DNA from: Adiantum capillus-veneris
Taxonomy: Eukaryota; Streptophyta; Polypodiopsida; Polypodiales; Pteridaceae
Direction: 5' to 3'
Assembly (NCBI GenBank): GCA_014529385.2
Contig: CM043959.1
Location: 62,201,753-62,265,752, forward strand
Length of the DNA: 64,000 nt
Shown: positions 33,356 through 45,394 of the stretch, one piece after another
Position numbering within the stretch: position 1 is the stretch's first letter
Layout: each line of letters opens with the position of its first letter
Position numbers and translations under genes: made by a program
The notes under the pieces: model-generated
Seen by the model: only the letters and a program-made list of their open reading frames with translations
Databases searched by the model: none
What the model was told of the DNA's origin: nothing

Positions 33356-34401
33356 TGTAATAGGACTCATTTTTGAATTCCTAACAGTCGAAAAGAATGG
33401 AGTAGGGCATATCTTTTGGTGAGCACGATTATTGAATAGTCTATTAAATAGAGCTTATATGAATGAGTTTGAGATATTAAGAGAGAACATATATTCTTTT
33501 TTAAAAATAATACACTAGAGACGTATTTGATAAAGATTAATGAATAACAGATAGTATGTCTATGAACAGTAAAATTGAGATTTTTGTTAATATCAATGTT
33601 TTATATTTATGTGTTTTAGCTTAAAATGCATGGATAGGCTTAAAATAAGTTGTAAAAGTAGTGGAGACCCAAAAATAGAGGTTTTAAGAGTCGCGACCTA
33701 AAAAATATGATTTTAGCCAAACAGAGATCTTTTGCATAATTCTGTTCACGAAGTCTTGTAGACCAGGCTTATTCCCATCGTTTTGAGTACCTGGATTGCT
33801 CTGTTCTGAGTTTGTTTGTAAAAGTTATGATGAAAACAAACAGAAGACAGCAGCAGTGTAGTATACACAGGGACAGACAGACATACAACATCATACAGTT
33901 CTCCCTGCTATCAACCAAGAAGTGGATTTTTTCTTCATGGTAGAGTATTGCAATTGAGATTATGAAGAAATCAGTGTGTGTAACCGGATCTGTGCATAGT
34001 GTCATGATAAAAATCTAACCTTTACGGATCGCTTAGCGATCACGTTCTTACCTTATTCTCGCACGTATACTTGGTGCAAAAATCGAGTTGATTGAACACC
34101 TAAAAAGCAACTATTTTGAGAAGCCACATGCTTTTTGAGGAAAAGAAGGATTAAAGAACGACGGATGGTGCGTTTGGGGATCGTTCACAGATCTCCTCTT
34201 CTGCGAGTGCGAGTGAGACGCTGCATGCAAGCGAACTAAAGCTCGGGGGTGGTCGGGAGGTTTGAGCTCCGTACAATGGAGTGCTCCCATATATTTTATT
34301 GCTCCTCTGTTGTATCAAAACTCTGCAAAAGAAATTCATCAATACAAAGATCTCTTTCTCTACCTTCTGTTGCCTATATCTATTATTCCGTTCCCGTGAT
34401 A
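33356..34401 (+). repeat. Chromovirus 3' LTR
   Basis: TGTAATAGGACTC ... CCCGTGATA, 1046 bp. The terminal CA is mutated to TA. It is followed at 34,402-34,406 by the GTTTA target duplication, after which copy A resumes (TGGCCACCTGGCC). Confidence 0.95.
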
Positions 34402-36245
34402 GTTTATGGCCACCTGGCCATAGGGTTAGGATTTTTGGGAGGTCTCAACATATAAATAGATATATGGATTCAAAGCCATATGGTACTTTATGTATGTGTC
34501 ACCCAATGGCCCTAAGGCCATGGGTTGTCATAGGGCCACAAGATGCCCTCTATGAGCACTAGTAAGAAACCATATATGCTTTATGTTGGCACCCTATGAC
34601 CCGAGGGCCACAAGGTCTACCTTTTATGCTAGTAAGAAACCCTTTTTGCTACATGTTATCACTCTATGGTGTTTGGGCCATAGCGTGCCCTATGTGCTAG
34701 TAACAAATCCTCTATGCTCTATGTTTGCACCCTATGGACCTAGGGCCACAAGGTACCCTCTATGATAGTAAAAAATCCTCTATTCTCTATGTTTGCACCC
34801 TATGGACCTAGGGCCACAAGGTAGCTTCTATGCTAGTAAGAAATCCTCTATGCTCAATATTGAAACCCTATGGCCCCAAGGTCATAGGATGTCCTCTATG
34901 CTAGTAAGAAAAACCCTCTACGCTCTATGTTGGCACCCTATGGAGACTTGAGGGCCACAAGGTACCCTTTATAATGCTTCTAAGAAACCTTGTATGCTCT
35001 AGGGGAGCACCATATAGCCCCCAGGCCACAAGGTTCCCTCTATGCTAGAAAGAAAACCTCTACAGTCTACATTGGCAACCTACAGCCCTCGGGCCATAGG
35101 GTGCATCAAATAGCTCCTAGGCCACATGGTGCCCTCTATGCTAGAAAGGAAACCTCTACGCTCCACACTGACACTCTATGGTCCCAAGGCCATAGGGTGC
35201 CCCTTACGCCTAGTATGAAACCATTGAAACTCTATATTAGCATCTAAAGACCATTGGCCGCAAGGTGAGCTCTATTTTAGTAAGAAACCATCTAAACTCT
35301 ATGTTGGTAGCGAAAGACCATAGGATAGCCAAGGAACCCTTTAGGACCATTCCCAACAAAGACCACCTTATGGCCCCATGGTGATTTAGTGGCCTAGGTG
35401 CCCTTCTTAAGACTCTTTTATTTTTGTATCATATGGCCCCAAGGAAATAAGTTATCCTCTATGCTATCAAAAAACCGTTTATGCTCTTTGGTGGAATCAA
35501 ATGGCCCCAAGTCCATAGGGTGCTCTCTATGCTAGCAAGAAACCCTCCATGCTATATGTTTGCACCCTATGGTACCAAGGACACAGGGTGTCCTCCATGA
35601 TAGTAAGAAACCCTCTATGCTCTAAGTTTACACCCCATTTGACTTTGTTGACATCCTATGGCCCTGGGGCCATAGGGTACTCCCTAGGCCCACAAGGTTC
35701 CCTTCAACCTAGGAAGAGATCCTTTATGCCCTAAATTGGCACTCTTTGGCCTCAGGGTCATAGGGTGCCTTCTATGCTAGTAGGATACATTATATGGTCT
35801 AGGTTTCTACTCTATTGTGTAGGGCTAAAAAGTTTGCTCTATGACAAAACCATGTATACTATATGTTGGCACTGTATGGACCTAGGGATAGAAGGAAACC
35901 CTAGGGCTATAGGGTGTACTCTATTCTACTATCATATGGTCCAAGGGCCAGATAGTGAGCAAGGTATCATGTGTTTCCCAAGGATAACAAGGTGCTAATA
36001 AAAATCCCTCTATGCTCTATTTTGGCACCCTATGGTCCCAAGGACATAGAGCGATCTTTATGCTAGTAAAATGCCCTCTATGCACTATGTTTACATGTAT
36101 ACTTATAAGAAGCCATTTATGCACTATGTTGGCATCTTATAACCCTAGATCCATACTATGTCCTCTATGGTAAAAGAGAAATACATGGGATATAATGGCA
36201 TCCTATGGTCCTGGGGCCATACGGTGTTCTATATGCTAGCAAAAT
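34402..36245 (+). repeat. Palindromic minisatellite array 4 (copy A)
   Basis: More than 20 units, mostly 75-85 bp, with the consensus order TATGCTAGTAAGAAACC, CTATGCTCTATGTTGGCACC, CTATGG-CC, variable centre, GGCCATAGGGTG. Unit length is not a multiple of three, so open stretches recur in shifting frames (protein-like APYGPRAT, GTLWPQGHRV), which is an artefact and not a gene. Confidence 0.92.
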
Positions 36246-36259
36246 GGGTAAGTTAGTAC

Positions 36260-36305
36260 TTCAAAATTAAAAGATCTTTTCAGAAAAAAAAAAGAAAAAA
36301 AAAAC
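36260..36305. other. A-rich joint between duplication copies A and B
   Basis: Unique short sequence (TTCAAAATTAAAAGATC, then A-runs) inserted where A ends in minisatellite and B starts in the middle of an FCP1-like exon. Confidence 0.6.
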
Positions 36306-36645
36306 CTTCTACTTGCATTGTGGTGTCATGCAATCCAATTCCCAACTCTTGGGCTACTAGAATATTTTCATTAGATTCTTCTTCTTCCCTTGCACATGTT
36401 CTGGAACATTCATTGTCTTCTTCCATTGCATTACTCTTTAAATTTATCTCTAGTCGTTGTAGAAGTTGACCTTCAAAGACTTGTAGATTCTTGTCATCTT
36501 CGTCAAAAACTCTTTGGTTGACATGGAGACTGATAGAATCTTTCTCAGTAGGGTCAATGGAATTAGCATCCTCTATACCAACAATCTCGAGTAAAAATTT
36601 GTCAGCCAAAATATCTTGTTGAAGGACTGCAAGTTTAAAGAACAC
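36306..36645 (-). pseudogene. FCP1-like gene 1 fragment (copy B)
   Basis: Only the N-terminal acidic part is present on the minus strand: KLAVLQQDILADKFLLEIVG, NAIDPTEK-like and EESNENILVAQELGIGLHD. It is cut at 36,306, before the RPGCIEFLKAL phosphatase-like domain. Without the domain it could not act as a phosphatase. Confidence 0.7.
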
Positions 36646-37014
36646 CTAATTTTAGATTCCAAAGTATCTACATTTTGATAACTCTTTTTTGTCACACTCT
36701 TACAAAAAACTAATCGCAAATAGAAAATTTACTAACTGGCAACACATCTACAATGAATTTATTTTTATGCTCCTTATTGTCTAGAGATTCCTAATCTTTA
36801 TCTAGCTACACTAGTTCTTTGTCCATGATGGTGGCGCCTAGAAGTATACTTGGAGAAACATTTATGCCTTTAAGCTCTAGAGCAGAAGTCTCATTTTCTA
36901 TTGCCATGTTCTTCTTGCATTGGATGATTTCCTTGACTAAGTTTGTTATGGCCTTCAGGCCATACAGTTCTCTTTGTAGATATCTCTATGACTTTTAGAT
37001 AATCCAAAATATGT

Positions 37015-38845
37015 TTCTTTATGGCCTCAAGGCCATAGGGTTAGGATTGTTGGGAGGTCTCAACATATAAATAGATATATGGCTTCAAAGCCATATGGTA
37101 CTTTATTTATGTGTCACCCTATGGCCCTAAGGCCATGGGTTATCATGGGGCCACAAGATGCCCTCTATGAGCACTAGTAAAACACCATATATGCTTTATG
37201 TTGGCACCCTATGACCCGAGGGCCACAAGGTCTGCCTCTTATCCTAGTAAGAAACCCTTTATGCTACATGTTGTCACTCTATGGCCTTTGGCCCATAGGG
37301 TGCCCTTTGTGCTAGTAACAAATCCTCTATGCTCTATGTTTGCACCCTATGGACCTAGGGCCACAAGGTACCCTCTATGATAGTAAGAAATTCTCTATTC
37401 TCTTTGTTTGCACCCTATGGACCTAGGGCCACAAGGTAGCCTCTATGCTAGTAAGAAATCCTCTATGCTCAATATTGAAACCCTATGGCCCCAAGGCCAT
37501 AGGATGTCCTCTATGCTAGTAAGAAAAACCCTCTACATTCTATGTTGGCACCCTATGGAGATTTGAGGGCCACATGGTACCCTTTGTAATGCTATTAAGA
37601 AACCTTGTCTACATTGGCAACCTACAGCCCTCGGGCCATAGGGTGCAACAAATGGCTCCTAGGCCACATGGTGCCCTCTATGCTAGAAAGGAAACCTCTG
37701 CGCTCTACATTGGCACTCTATGGCCCCAAGGCCATAGGGTGCCCCTTACACCTAGTATGAAACCATTGAAACTCTATGTTAGAATCTAAAGACCGTAGGC
37801 CACAAGGTGAGCTCTATGCTAGTAAGAAACCATCTAAACTCTATGTTGGTAGCCTATGGCCCAAAGGCCATAGGATAGACAAGGAACCCTTTAGGAGCAT
37901 TCCCAACAAAGACCACCTTATGGCCCCATGGTGATTTAGTGCCATAGGTGCCCTTCTTAAGACTCTTTTATTTTTGTATCATATGGCCCCAAGGAAATAA
38001 GCTATCCTCTATGCTATCAAAAAACCGTTTATGCTCTTTTTTGGAAGCATATGGCCCAAAGTCCATAGGGTGCTCTCTATGCTAGCAAGAGACCCTCCAT
38101 GCTTTATGTTTGCACCCTATGGCACCAACGACACAGGGTGTCCTTCATGATAGTAAGAAACCCTCTATGCTCTAAGTTTACACCCCATTTGACTATGTTG
38201 ACACCTTATGGCCCTGGGGCCATAGGGTGCTCCCTAGGGCCACAAGGTGCCTTTCAACTTAGGAAGAGACCCTTTATGCCCTAAATTGGTACTCTTTGGC
38301 ATCAGGGTCATAGGGTTCCTTCTATGCTAGTAGGATACATTATATGGTCTAGGTTTCCACTCTATAGTGCAGGGCTAAAAGGTTTGCTCTATGAAAAAAC
38401 CATGTATACTATATGTTGGCAGTGTATGGCCCTAGGGATAGAAGGAAACCCTAGGGCTATAGGGTGTCCTCTATGCTACTATCATATGGTCCAAGGGCTA
38501 GATAGTGACCAAGGTGTCATGTGTGTGAGAATTATGTACTATATATACAAAAACCACTTTATGGCACTATGGCGTCCCAAGGGCAACAAGGTGCTAGTAA
38601 AAAGCCCTCTATGCTCTATGTTGGCACCCTATGGTCCCAAAGCCATAGGGCGTTCTTTATGCTAGTAAAATTCCCTCTATGCACTATGTTTATGTGTATA
38701 CTTATAAGAAGCCATTTATGCACTATGTTGGCGTCTTATGACCCTAGATCCATAAGATGTCCTCTATGGTAAAAGAGAAATTGTACATGGGATATGATGG
38801 CATCCTATGGTCCTAGGGCCATAGGGTGTCATCTATGCTAGCAAA
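37015..38845 (+). repeat. Palindromic minisatellite array 4 (copy B)
   Basis: Same units in the same order as 34,402-36,245. Individual variant units (for example the CTTATGGCCCTGGGGCC unit near 38,208) can be matched one to one with copy A, showing duplication of the whole array. Confidence 0.9.
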
Positions 38846-39556
38846 ATGTGTAAGTTAATACTGCGATATATATGCAACACGATATACAAAATTGAATCAT
38901 TATCATACATCGTACGTTTGTTGCTTTGCCACACAGTTGAAGGGGTCTTTGCCTTCAAATATCATCATAACATTCAGACATTTAAATCAAATTTGCAAGT
39001 ACTTTAATTCACAAATGCATTGATCTGTTGGTGGATGGAAGGTCCGGCTCACCATGCACTTTGATTTACAAATCGTGAGGGGCAAAAGTATTTGTGTTGG
39101 ATTCTCTTTATGGCATTGCACATGTTTTGGAACTTGCATTGGCTTCTACTTCCAATTTACAAACTTAAACAATGTTTATACATTATACAATCAATTCCTT
39201 GCAAAAAACCTTGATACAATGTTCCAATTACTACATGACAAGCTAAAAAATTCTACTAGTCCTAGCTTCCCTCTATTGAAAAAAATTCAAGATATAAATT
39301 CCAATTCTCTGCATCATCTACTAGAAGAGAAACAAAATCATAGTTTGGAACAAAATACTCGCACTTTATATCTTTGAATAAAATCTTATTACAATCAAAG
39401 AACTAGATCTTCACATAATCCAAAGGACAAATGCTTCAATAACCATTTATACTCGATGTTACTATCTAAGCAAATAATTGGCATTTACAACAAATGTTAA
39501 ATTTATATGTTTAATCTAGTTAGTTGCAATATAAAGATAATTATTTCAAAGCGAAT
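38846..39556 (+). other. 3' unique part of copy B with FCP1 exon shard
   Basis: Around 39,025-39,150 lies a degenerate copy of the exon segment found at 53,402-53,530 (GTTGGTGGATGGAAGGTC..CATGCACTT). No other coding signal. Paralogue at 55,290-55,990. Confidence 0.6.
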
Positions 39557-39570
39557 ATGTTTAATCTAGT

Positions 39571-41645
39571 GAGGGCGAGCTTTTTGAAATGGGGCCTCTA
39601 AACCCAAACCAATGGGCCTACCCTCACAAAATGTTCGTAAAGAGGTACGCACACTACTTGGGGCACCACCTTCTTTTGGGAGTGGAGAAGGAAACCAATC
39701 AAAATAACACTTGCACTCACCCGCTCAAGCAACACACTTTGAAAACCCCCTTACTCTATATACACTTTGGACACTTGCACACCATCAACGATTATGCAAC
39801 CCAATGCCGTGCATCAAAATGAAATATGCAATTTGTGGAATAGCATTCACCTTCTCCCCATAAGAATACCCATAATACATCCAAACTCTTCCTCTCTCAA
39901 GCACTCATCAAAAAAATCATGCGCACAAGACTTGCCTCTCAAACACACAAGAGAATCACTTACATCAAACTAACACACTTTGCATAGAGAGCTCATCTCC
40001 ATCTATGCAATGCCATGACACAAATAAAATCACCATGAGAGGTAGCCACATGCATGTGTAATGAAGCAAAAGAGAGTTGGAGTGAGAAATTTCTTTAGAC
40101 CAATTGAATAAGTATGGAGAAACAAACCAATGGTAAATTGAGAATAGAACACTTACTTGATTTCTCGCACGCCTTTTAAGGGGAGGACAGACGCTGGCTA
40201 ACCATCACGAATTGCGACACTTGAAAGTTTTTGAAGATGATTTCATGATCATTAACATAACCATGAGAGAGATCATGATGTATTTACAAGTTATTGAGGT
40301 GCTACAAATGATTTATTGGGTTGATGGAGTAAGAGATTGTAAAATGGAAAGAGTGGAGAATAGAGTTGCACTTCCTCCAAAGAGGAGGGTTAGGAGGGAG
40401 AATGTGAAAGAGGGAGAGTTGGGGTTTTCTCTACTATTGATCAAGAAACAACATGAAGTTGAAAATATAGGTGTGTGTCCTTGAGTCTCTCCAAGGGGGG
40501 CTATTTATAGTTGTGTAGGAGTGGGATTATGTTACACTTAATTAGAGTAAGTGATTAGACATAATTCAGTGTCCTTTGACCACTCATTTAATTTTGGACA
40601 TAAAAGGGACTATTTATTCACCAAAAATATCATTTTAGACCATGAAGGCTCCATAGGGGTCCATAATGTAGGTGGGCCCCACCATGAGGCCTTACGGGTG
40701 GCTCCTGCGGGGTATCTCAACTTGTCTGTCTTGGCATTTAGAAAGCATCTTTAGGTTGGTCCCATCACATGCAAGTGACCTTGAACACTCATTGCTCTTC
40801 TAGAAGATGAGTAGGGGAAAAATAAGATCTCACCCTCTTGATTTACTTGATTTACAGTTCCCTTTTGCTGCGAATCTGACAGATTTACATTATTTGGACC
40901 ATAACGTTTTACCTGTAGCTCGGAATGACATGCTTCAAAAGGCAAAATTGACCTTCTCAACATGTTTGATATGAATTTGGACTATTCTTCATGCCCATGC
41001 ACCAAGGAATTCGGTTTGGAAGGTCCACACTAGGCTAGGGAACCTTTTGCTTCCAAGTCTTCTTCTATGGGCCCTTTGCTTGTATGCATCCAAGGGGAAT
41101 CGTGCTTTTTCAAAAGGCTATGATGCTTAAACATATAGAGGAGAGCCCAATATTATTTTCTTGTGAAAAGAATATACAATTGGAGTCTTTTTGAAAGGAG
41201 AGAAACTATATGTATATTCTTAAGAGATATTGGGCCACCTATGTAGGGGGCATAGAAGACTTGTAGAGAGGGACCATAATCTTTGGTAAAGACAAGTGGA
41301 GAGTTGATTTCCATGGGAATTTATCTATATGGGGTGGAAGATGGATATATTAGTTTTCTACTACTAATTCACAAGAGGTAAGAAAGTTTGGGGGTATATA
41401 GTTGGTTATTGTATGCTTATTCTATTTACAAAGCAAAAAAAAAAAGGGTGGTAATATAAATATATGACTAAGGTGACATTTTTGGGAAGAGTATAATGTA
41501 TGTGTCGCCACAAAGGTTAAACGAAGAGGGGGAATTTACTCTAGATAACTTAATAGCGTAGAAAAATATATACACATATGAGGAAGAGGACGTTGAGTAG
41601 GCTGACAAATGTTGCAAAAAGATGGTTATCATTTTATGCCACTCA
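39571..41645 (-). repeat. gypsy-2 3' LTR (inverted copy, truncated)
   Basis: It matches the reverse complement of 15,789-17,758, including the TATA box at about 40,502-40,509. The start (CA at 41,644-41,645 on the plus strand) abuts the polypurine tract TTAGCCCTCCCCC read in reverse. Confidence 0.8.
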
Positions 41646-41815
41646 TATTAGCCCTCCCCCAAGCCTAGAGATATTCATATCTTTAGGAGGACGGTGTTGC
41701 TTCTTTTTTTTCTCTTTTTTCTCTTTTTTTTGTCATTTTTCCTTTTCCACTTTTTTTTTTCAATAGGAGGAGTGGCATGCACTCTTTTACTCCATTAGAC
41801 CTACTTTTCATTACC

Positions 41816-42190
41816 TCAATCCCATAAATCGGAGATGGGAGGGTTGCCTTGGGTATGTTCAGATTCCAAGGCTGGTTCTTCTTTGCACATCAAAGCTTTA
41901 AAAATAGGTGGAGCATTTGCCAAGCCGAAGGGAGCCATGTCAATTTGGAGCTTAGACGATATAGGCAGATGACTGCCTATCAACGGATTGATACGTTGAA
42001 AGTAGGGCTTTAATCTCCATCCATTGACTCTGGTCTTGTGGAGTTTTCCTGATAAATCTACTAATCTGTAACTACCATTCCCAAACTTTGTTTTTAACAT
42101 GAAAGGTCCCTCCCATCTGTGCAAAAACTTTTTGTCAAGTCGAGTATCAAGTTGGTTATCATAGCGAAGAACCAACATACCTTCCTTCAA
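41816..42190 (-). pseudogene. gypsy-2 pol C-terminal tail (inverted copy)
   Basis: KEGMLVLRYDNQLDTRLDKK, WEGPFMLKTKFGNGSYRLVD and KTRVNGWRLKPYF form the integrase C-terminal part. The last ~50 residues contain MAPFGLANAPPIFKALM, which looks like RT motif B' (PFGL-NAP). The upstream frame break at about 42,190-42,284 separates it from integrase. Confidence 0.85.
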
Positions 42191-42283
42191 TCCTTTCCCC
42201 TTGAGCTTCTTGTTGATTTTATCCCTTTGGCTTGTCGCTTTGGTGATGTAGTGATCAATGGACTCTTCTCTATCTAGCTCAAG

Positions 42284-42935
42284 TCATTGGAGATCTAAGA
42301 TCCTTTCATGTAGAACCTCTTTTGGTTTTTTTGCTACTCTTGCAAGAGCGCGCAAGCTTGAGAGCTCTACCTCAATGGGGAGAAGTGCTTCCTGTCCATA
42401 AACTAGATGAAAAGGGGTGAATTGGGTAGATACCTTGAAAGATGTCCTATACGCCCAAAGAGAAGCCGTCAAATGGTGATCCCAATCATTAGGCCAGTCC
42501 ATAACCTTCTTAGAAATGATCTTACATATCATTCCATTCACTTTTTCCACCAATCCATTGCATTGAGGATAATAGGGTGTGGAATGCAGGTGTTTCACTT
42601 TTAACCTCCTCAAGAGATCATTCAGAAGGTCAGCTCTAAAACCCGAGCCTCGATCTGATAAGATTTCTAGGGGTGTTCCAAACCTACTACAAATATGATC
42701 AAAAATAAACTTTGATAACTCTTCAGCTGTGATTCGGGTTGTGCTTGTTGCTTCCGCCCATCGTGTCATGTAGTCGACACCCATGATGATGAAAACCTTC
42801 CCAGTAGAAGTACGGGGTAGGGGACCTATTGCATCCACACCCCACTTTTCAAAAGGGCCATAAGATATTATTGGGACTCGAGGCTCATATGTTAGTCGTC
42901 TATCCCCAGCAATTTGGCATGGCTTACATTCCTTA
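42284..42935 (-). pseudogene. gypsy-2 integrase core and zinc region end
   Basis: The 184-codon ORF has MDAIGPLPRTSTGKVFIIMG, GVDYMTRWAEA, ICSRFGTPLEILSDRGSGFR, STPYYPQCNGLVEKVNG and FTPFHLVYGQEALLPIEVEL. The catalytic Asp, Asp and Glu are all present. Just upstream, CKECKPCQIAG supplies the Cys pair of the HHCC module; a stop at about 42,936-42,938 interrupts between Tyr and Cys. Of all gypsy integrases in this window this is the best preserved after that of the chromovirus. Confidence 0.9.
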
Positions 42936-42937
42936 CA

Positions 42938-43690
42938 CTAATATTGGACATCACGATGTAAGCTCGGCCAAATAAACCCTGCTTGTAAAATCTTCCTACT
43001 TGTAATATCTTGAGAAAAGTAACCACCACAGACATCATCATGACATGAAAGAAGAATTTTCTCTATCTCTTGCACACCTAGTACTCTCCTCAAGACCAAA
43101 TATTTCCCTTTGTGATATAAATCATCCCCGATCAACTGGTAAGGTGTGGCCTTCTTAACTAGTCTATGTCTTTGCACCTTGTCTAAGTGTTTGGGACACT
43201 CACCTACTTGTAGAAAGAAGGTAATGTCTTTTAGCTCCTCTTGACCTTGATATTTGGGTTCATATAGTTTCACACCTCCTACCGCCATTTGAAGCTTTTC
43301 ATTTGCGAGTAAGTCTGCTTCCTTGTTATGAGTTCTCACAATGTGTTGTACTTGTGTTTCTTTAAAACCCTTCATCAAAGCTCTTACACTACTAAGCCAC
43401 TCAAACAATGTACGATTCTTGCACCTCCAAGTCCCTTGGATTTTCCTGACCACTAGCAAAGAATCACCTTTTATAATAAGTCTTTGTATGCCTAATTCTT
43501 TGCATTCTTCTAACCCAAGGGTTAGAGCAGCATACTTAGCCTCATTGTTAGAGTGAACACTGGGTAGAGTGATACCTTTTCTAACCATTACCTCCTTTTG
43601 TGGGTTCAAAATGATGATTCCCCTTGCTCCTTTGTCTTGTTGGCGTTGATAAGCTCCGTCAAAGCATAAAGTATGGGCATTATCAATCTC
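42938..43690 (-). pseudogene. gypsy-2 second (archaeal-type) RNase H and HHCC start
   Basis: The minus-strand frame contains NNEAKYAALTLGLEECKELG, LIIKGDSLLVVRKIQGTW and VRTHNKEADLLANE. These are the E, D and terminal D landmarks of the additional RNase H of Tat elements; a DGAYQ block with the first Asp lies just upstream near 43,660. The end (LSCHDDVCGGYF, SRKILQAGFIWPSLH) begins the integrase zinc module. Confidence 0.85.
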
Positions 43691-43702
43691 CTTTACTTTG
43701 AA

Positions 43703-45151
43703 CTATTTTGAGCCTTCCTCTCTTTGTAGTCGTGATCCTTCCCTTTCTCTCACTTTGTAGGTGAGAATGTCTGCAAGTCCTGCTCTTGTGCTATCTTCTA
43801 CAAGGAAAGTGTACTCAAATTCTTGGAGTTCCAACACCCACTTTGCTATTCTAGATGAAAGGCTCATGTGCTGTACTACATATGGTAGGTTGTGCTCTAA
43901 GGTGAGAAAAAAAAATGGCACAGGGAGAAGATACGATTGAAACTTCCTTACCGCAAACAAGATTGCAAAGACCACTTTCTCCATTTCAGTGTATCCCTTC
44001 TCGGCCGGAGTCATCACCTTGCTTGAAAAATAGATCGGCCTCATGTATGATGTTTTAGGATCTTTTTGCATCAAAACAACACCAATTGCTTCAAAACTTA
44101 CACTTGGAGTGACATAGTAGGTCTCCTTTGGATCTGGTGGCATTAGGATTGGCAGAGAGCTAAGAATGCCCTTCACTTCCTCAAAACATTTTGCATGTTC
44201 CCTTCCCCATTCAAATTTAGATTGGCTTGCCAACCTATGCAAAGGGGCGATGGCTTCTGCTAGGAGATGGATGAAGCGAGACATGTACCTCACTTTGTGT
44301 TTAAAGGTCATTAGCTCCTTAGTTGTTGTTGGTGGAGATAAGGACAAAAGGGCCTCTACTTTAGAGGGATCCACTGGAATTCCTTGTGAAGAAACCACAT
44401 GGCCTAGAAAAACCACCTGAGATTCACCGATATGACACTTCTCTGGGTTGAGTTGTCCCCCAAATTGATGGAGCCTCTTAAGCCCCTCTTCAACCTTTTG
44501 GCAATGAAGTGATCTACAACTATAAATACAGAAATCATCCATAAAGACTCTTATAGATTTTCCAAAGAATGGCTGAAATACAAATATTGTGAATCTCATG
44601 AAGGTGCTAGGAGCATTGGAGAGCCCAAAAGGCATTACTCTGAATGAAAAACATCCCCAAGGTGTGATGAAGGTGGTTTTTGGCTGGTCTTCTTCTGCTA
44701 TTATAATTTGAAAATATCCTGAATACCCATCACACACCGTTTAGCATTCGTGACCTGCTACTTCATTCAAAATTTCATCTTGGAAAGGGAGAGGGAAGTG
44801 GTCCCTCTTTGTCGCAACGTTGAGGGTCTTGTAATCCACGCAGACCCTCCACTTACCATTCTTCTTGGGAGTGACTACAATAGGTGATACCCATTCGGAG
44901 TTGGATACTGGATAGATGAAGCCAGCCTTCAAGAGTCGATTCACTTCCTGTAGGAGAGCCTTTTGTTGCACATATCCTAGTCGCCTTAGCTTTTGAGCCA
45001 CGGGTTTGGTCCCTGGTCTCAATTCAATTCGATGCTCTATTACATCTACACCTCTTATTTGTGAGTAGTCAGTGATAAACAAATTGGGATACCTCCTTAG
45101 CATATTGATGTAGGACCTCTTATCCTCACAAGTAAGATCTTTTGCAAGCAT
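43703..45151 (-). pseudogene. gypsy-2 reverse transcriptase and RNase H
   Basis: Frame 45,151-44,741 gives HRIELRPGTKPVAQKLRRLG and KWRVCVDYKTLNVATKRDHF. A TAA at about 44,738-44,740 interrupts, then 44,737-43,703 gives YSGYFQI, PWGCFSFRVMPFGLSNAPST, the catalytic VFMDDFCIYS (DD intact), FLGHVVSSQGIPVDPSKVEA and the RNase H (PIYFSSKVMTPAEKGYTEME). One nonsense codon is the only visible break in about 480 codons, so this is far less decayed than gypsy-1. Confidence 0.9.
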
Positions 45152-45394
45152 CTTCTCAAATCCTTCTTCAAGGTGGTGGCATCTTTCATCCCCTCGTGTG
45201 TGATTGTCTGTTGGCTTTTCTTATACTGGAACATCTTGAGTGTTGGAGTTGAATACAATTCCCATTACCTCCAAAGAAGACTCCTCTTCACTGGTTGATG
45301 CACTAGTTGATGCTTCCTCATCACTGAGTAAGGACTCTCCTCCTCGCTCTCTTCATCTGCCGTGGTTTCATAGTTGATATCTAGTTGCTTTCCT

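Larger units (their letters stand above)
28351..34401 (+). mobile_element. Chromovirus-type Ty3/gypsy element, complete ends, nested in copy A
   Basis: It has two LTRs (1064 and 1046 bp) with TG starts, a tRNA-Met-type primer-binding site, a polypurine tract and a 5-bp duplicated target. The internal region encodes an N-terminal gag-like segment, RT/RNase H, HHCC, integrase and a chromodomain-like end. Between gag and RT (about 29,920-30,470) no zinc knuckle or protease is found, so an internal part seems deleted or unrecognisably decayed. Stops interrupt pol. The LTRs look highly similar by eye, and the insertion post-dates the A/B/C duplication. Confidence 0.93.
19868..36259 (+). repeat. 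Large segmental duplication, copy A (with nested chromovirus)
   Basis: It matches copy C (45,829-55,300) in the same orientation. The offset is about 25,961-25,971 bp from 19,868 to about 24,700 and about 25,893 at 28,150, where small indels have accumulated. Contents are a copia-like tail and LTR, gypsy-3 RT, minisatellite, two FCP1-like pseudogenes and a second minisatellite. The chromovirus at 28,351-34,401 is absent from B and C. The copy ends at about 36,259 in a short A-rich joint that leads into copy B. Confidence 0.9.
36306..39556 (+). repeat. Segmental duplication, copy B (partial)
   Basis: It matches copy C from about 53,524 to about 55,985, starting inside FCP1-like gene 1 and running through the exon-like fragment, the minisatellite and the 3' unique region. 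The chromovirus target (about 37,012, TTTCTTTATGGCCTC) is empty. It ends in a breakpoint against the inverted gypsy-2 LTR. Confidence 0.9.

Noticed and set aside
34402-38850. Many open frames of 60-120 codons in the minisatellite arrays, with recurring protein-like APYGPRAT and TLWPQGHRV segments
   Set aside because: They come from a repeat whose unit is not a multiple of three, so the same words turn up in different frames; there is no consistent start, stop or domain.
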